The notes beneath the pieces were generated by a model that saw only the letters and a list, made by a program, of their open reading frames with translations, searched no databases and was not told where the DNA came from. The position numbers and the translations under genes are program-made. A stretch of 64,000 bases of DNA from NCBI GenBank assembly GCA_034231615.1, contig CM067298.1:25872528-25936527 (forward strand), in the 5' to 3' direction. This document shows positions 63,590 to 64,000 of this stretch, one piece after another; the first letter of the stretch is position 1, and each line of letters opens with the position of its first letter. This DNA comes from Meghimatium bilineatum. Lineage: Eukaryota; Mollusca; Gastropoda; Stylommatophora; Philomycidae.

Positions 63590-64000
63590 GCTTTTCAAAT
63601 GTCATAATGTAATAAAAAATCTTTTAATATGACAAAATGTAATCAATAAGCTTCGCAGGATGATACAAGCTAACAAACAATCAAAAGAAGGACACCATAT
63701 GTTAATAAAAAATCTCCTCAAACAGCACATTATAGTAAACAATATTATAAGAAGACAAAACATAACAACAAGCTTGTAATATGACACAATGTAACAAAGA
63801 ATATTGTTATATAAAACAACACAACAAACAAGCACCTCAGAGTGATATAATGCAACAAACAAGCTTCTCAGAGTAACATAACACACAATCTTCTTAGAGT
63901 CATATAATGCAATATATAGTTTCTGAGAGTGACAGTATAATGTAACAATGTTACACACACGTTTCTCAGAGTGATATAATGCAACAAACAAGATTCTCAG
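63590..64000. repeat. Degenerate minisatellite running off the right edge
   Basis: Units of roughly 30 bp built on GCAACAAACAAGCTTCTCAG-AGTGATATAAT, clearest from 63800 onward and more degenerate to the left. The long minus-strand frame here (63602-63991) is a by-product of the repeat. Confidence 0.85.

Noticed and set aside
63602-63991. 129-codon minus-strand frame
   Set aside because: Produced by the degenerate minisatellite at the right edge.
63590-64000. CRISPR-like array
   Set aside because: Units are degenerate and lack conserved repeats with unique spacers; the genome is eukaryotic.

Overview
The window is animal (metazoan) nuclear DNA, AT-rich and packed with decayed mobile elements. 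It contains one clear host gene, the 5' half of tankyrase, on the minus strand. Fourteen exons with canonical splice sites run from the start codon at 53727 to a splice donor at 2027. They encode residues 1 to about 579: ankyrin repeat clusters (ARC) 1, 2 and 3 and the first part of ARC4. The rest of ARC4, ARC5, the SAM domain and the PARP catalytic domain must lie beyond the left edge. The repeat content (I-group and RTE-like LINEs, a Penelope-like element, mariner, pogo-like and hAT elements, a tRNA-derived SINE, and short repeats with GAA-rich tails) and the intron-rich gene suggest a lophotrochozoan, most likely a mollusc. That assignment is inference.

Layout. From 1 to 53.5 kb the window is tankyrase introns and exons. 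Intron 1 (about 19 kb) holds a LINE with an intact 779-codon reverse transcriptase frame at 49.57-51.91 kb, a decayed RNase H LINE at 41.3-42.6 kb, two fold-back elements, a 30-bp minisatellite and many SINEs. Intron 3 carries a mariner derivative with perfect terminal repeats, nested in an older LINE. Intron 5 holds a pogo-like element without recognisable transposase, a hAT MITE nested in a SINE, and a long hairpin. Intron 6 holds a pogo-like element that still encodes the transposase C-terminus, and a mariner relic carrying telomere-type repeats. Intron 9 holds an I-group LINE with an uninterrupted 994-codon frame. Upstream of the gene (53.9-64 kb) is a pile of LINE fragments in both orientations, a Penelope-like element with a GIY-YIG nuclease domain at 59.7-60.8 kb, and a minisatellite running off the right edge.

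How it fits together. In the three most complete modules visible (ARC2, ARC3 and the start of ARC4), introns interrupt the coding sequence in the same phase order (0, 2, 0, 1), and all ARC boundaries are phase 1. This suggests that the clusters spread by duplication of a block that already had introns. At least two short-repeat families share one 3' end with a GAA-rich tail. Many copies have 7-14 bp target duplications, so they were probably copied by the same LINE machinery. No RNA gene, CRISPR array, bacterial operon or second complete host gene was found. One short conserved-looking frame at the left edge could be an exon of another gene.
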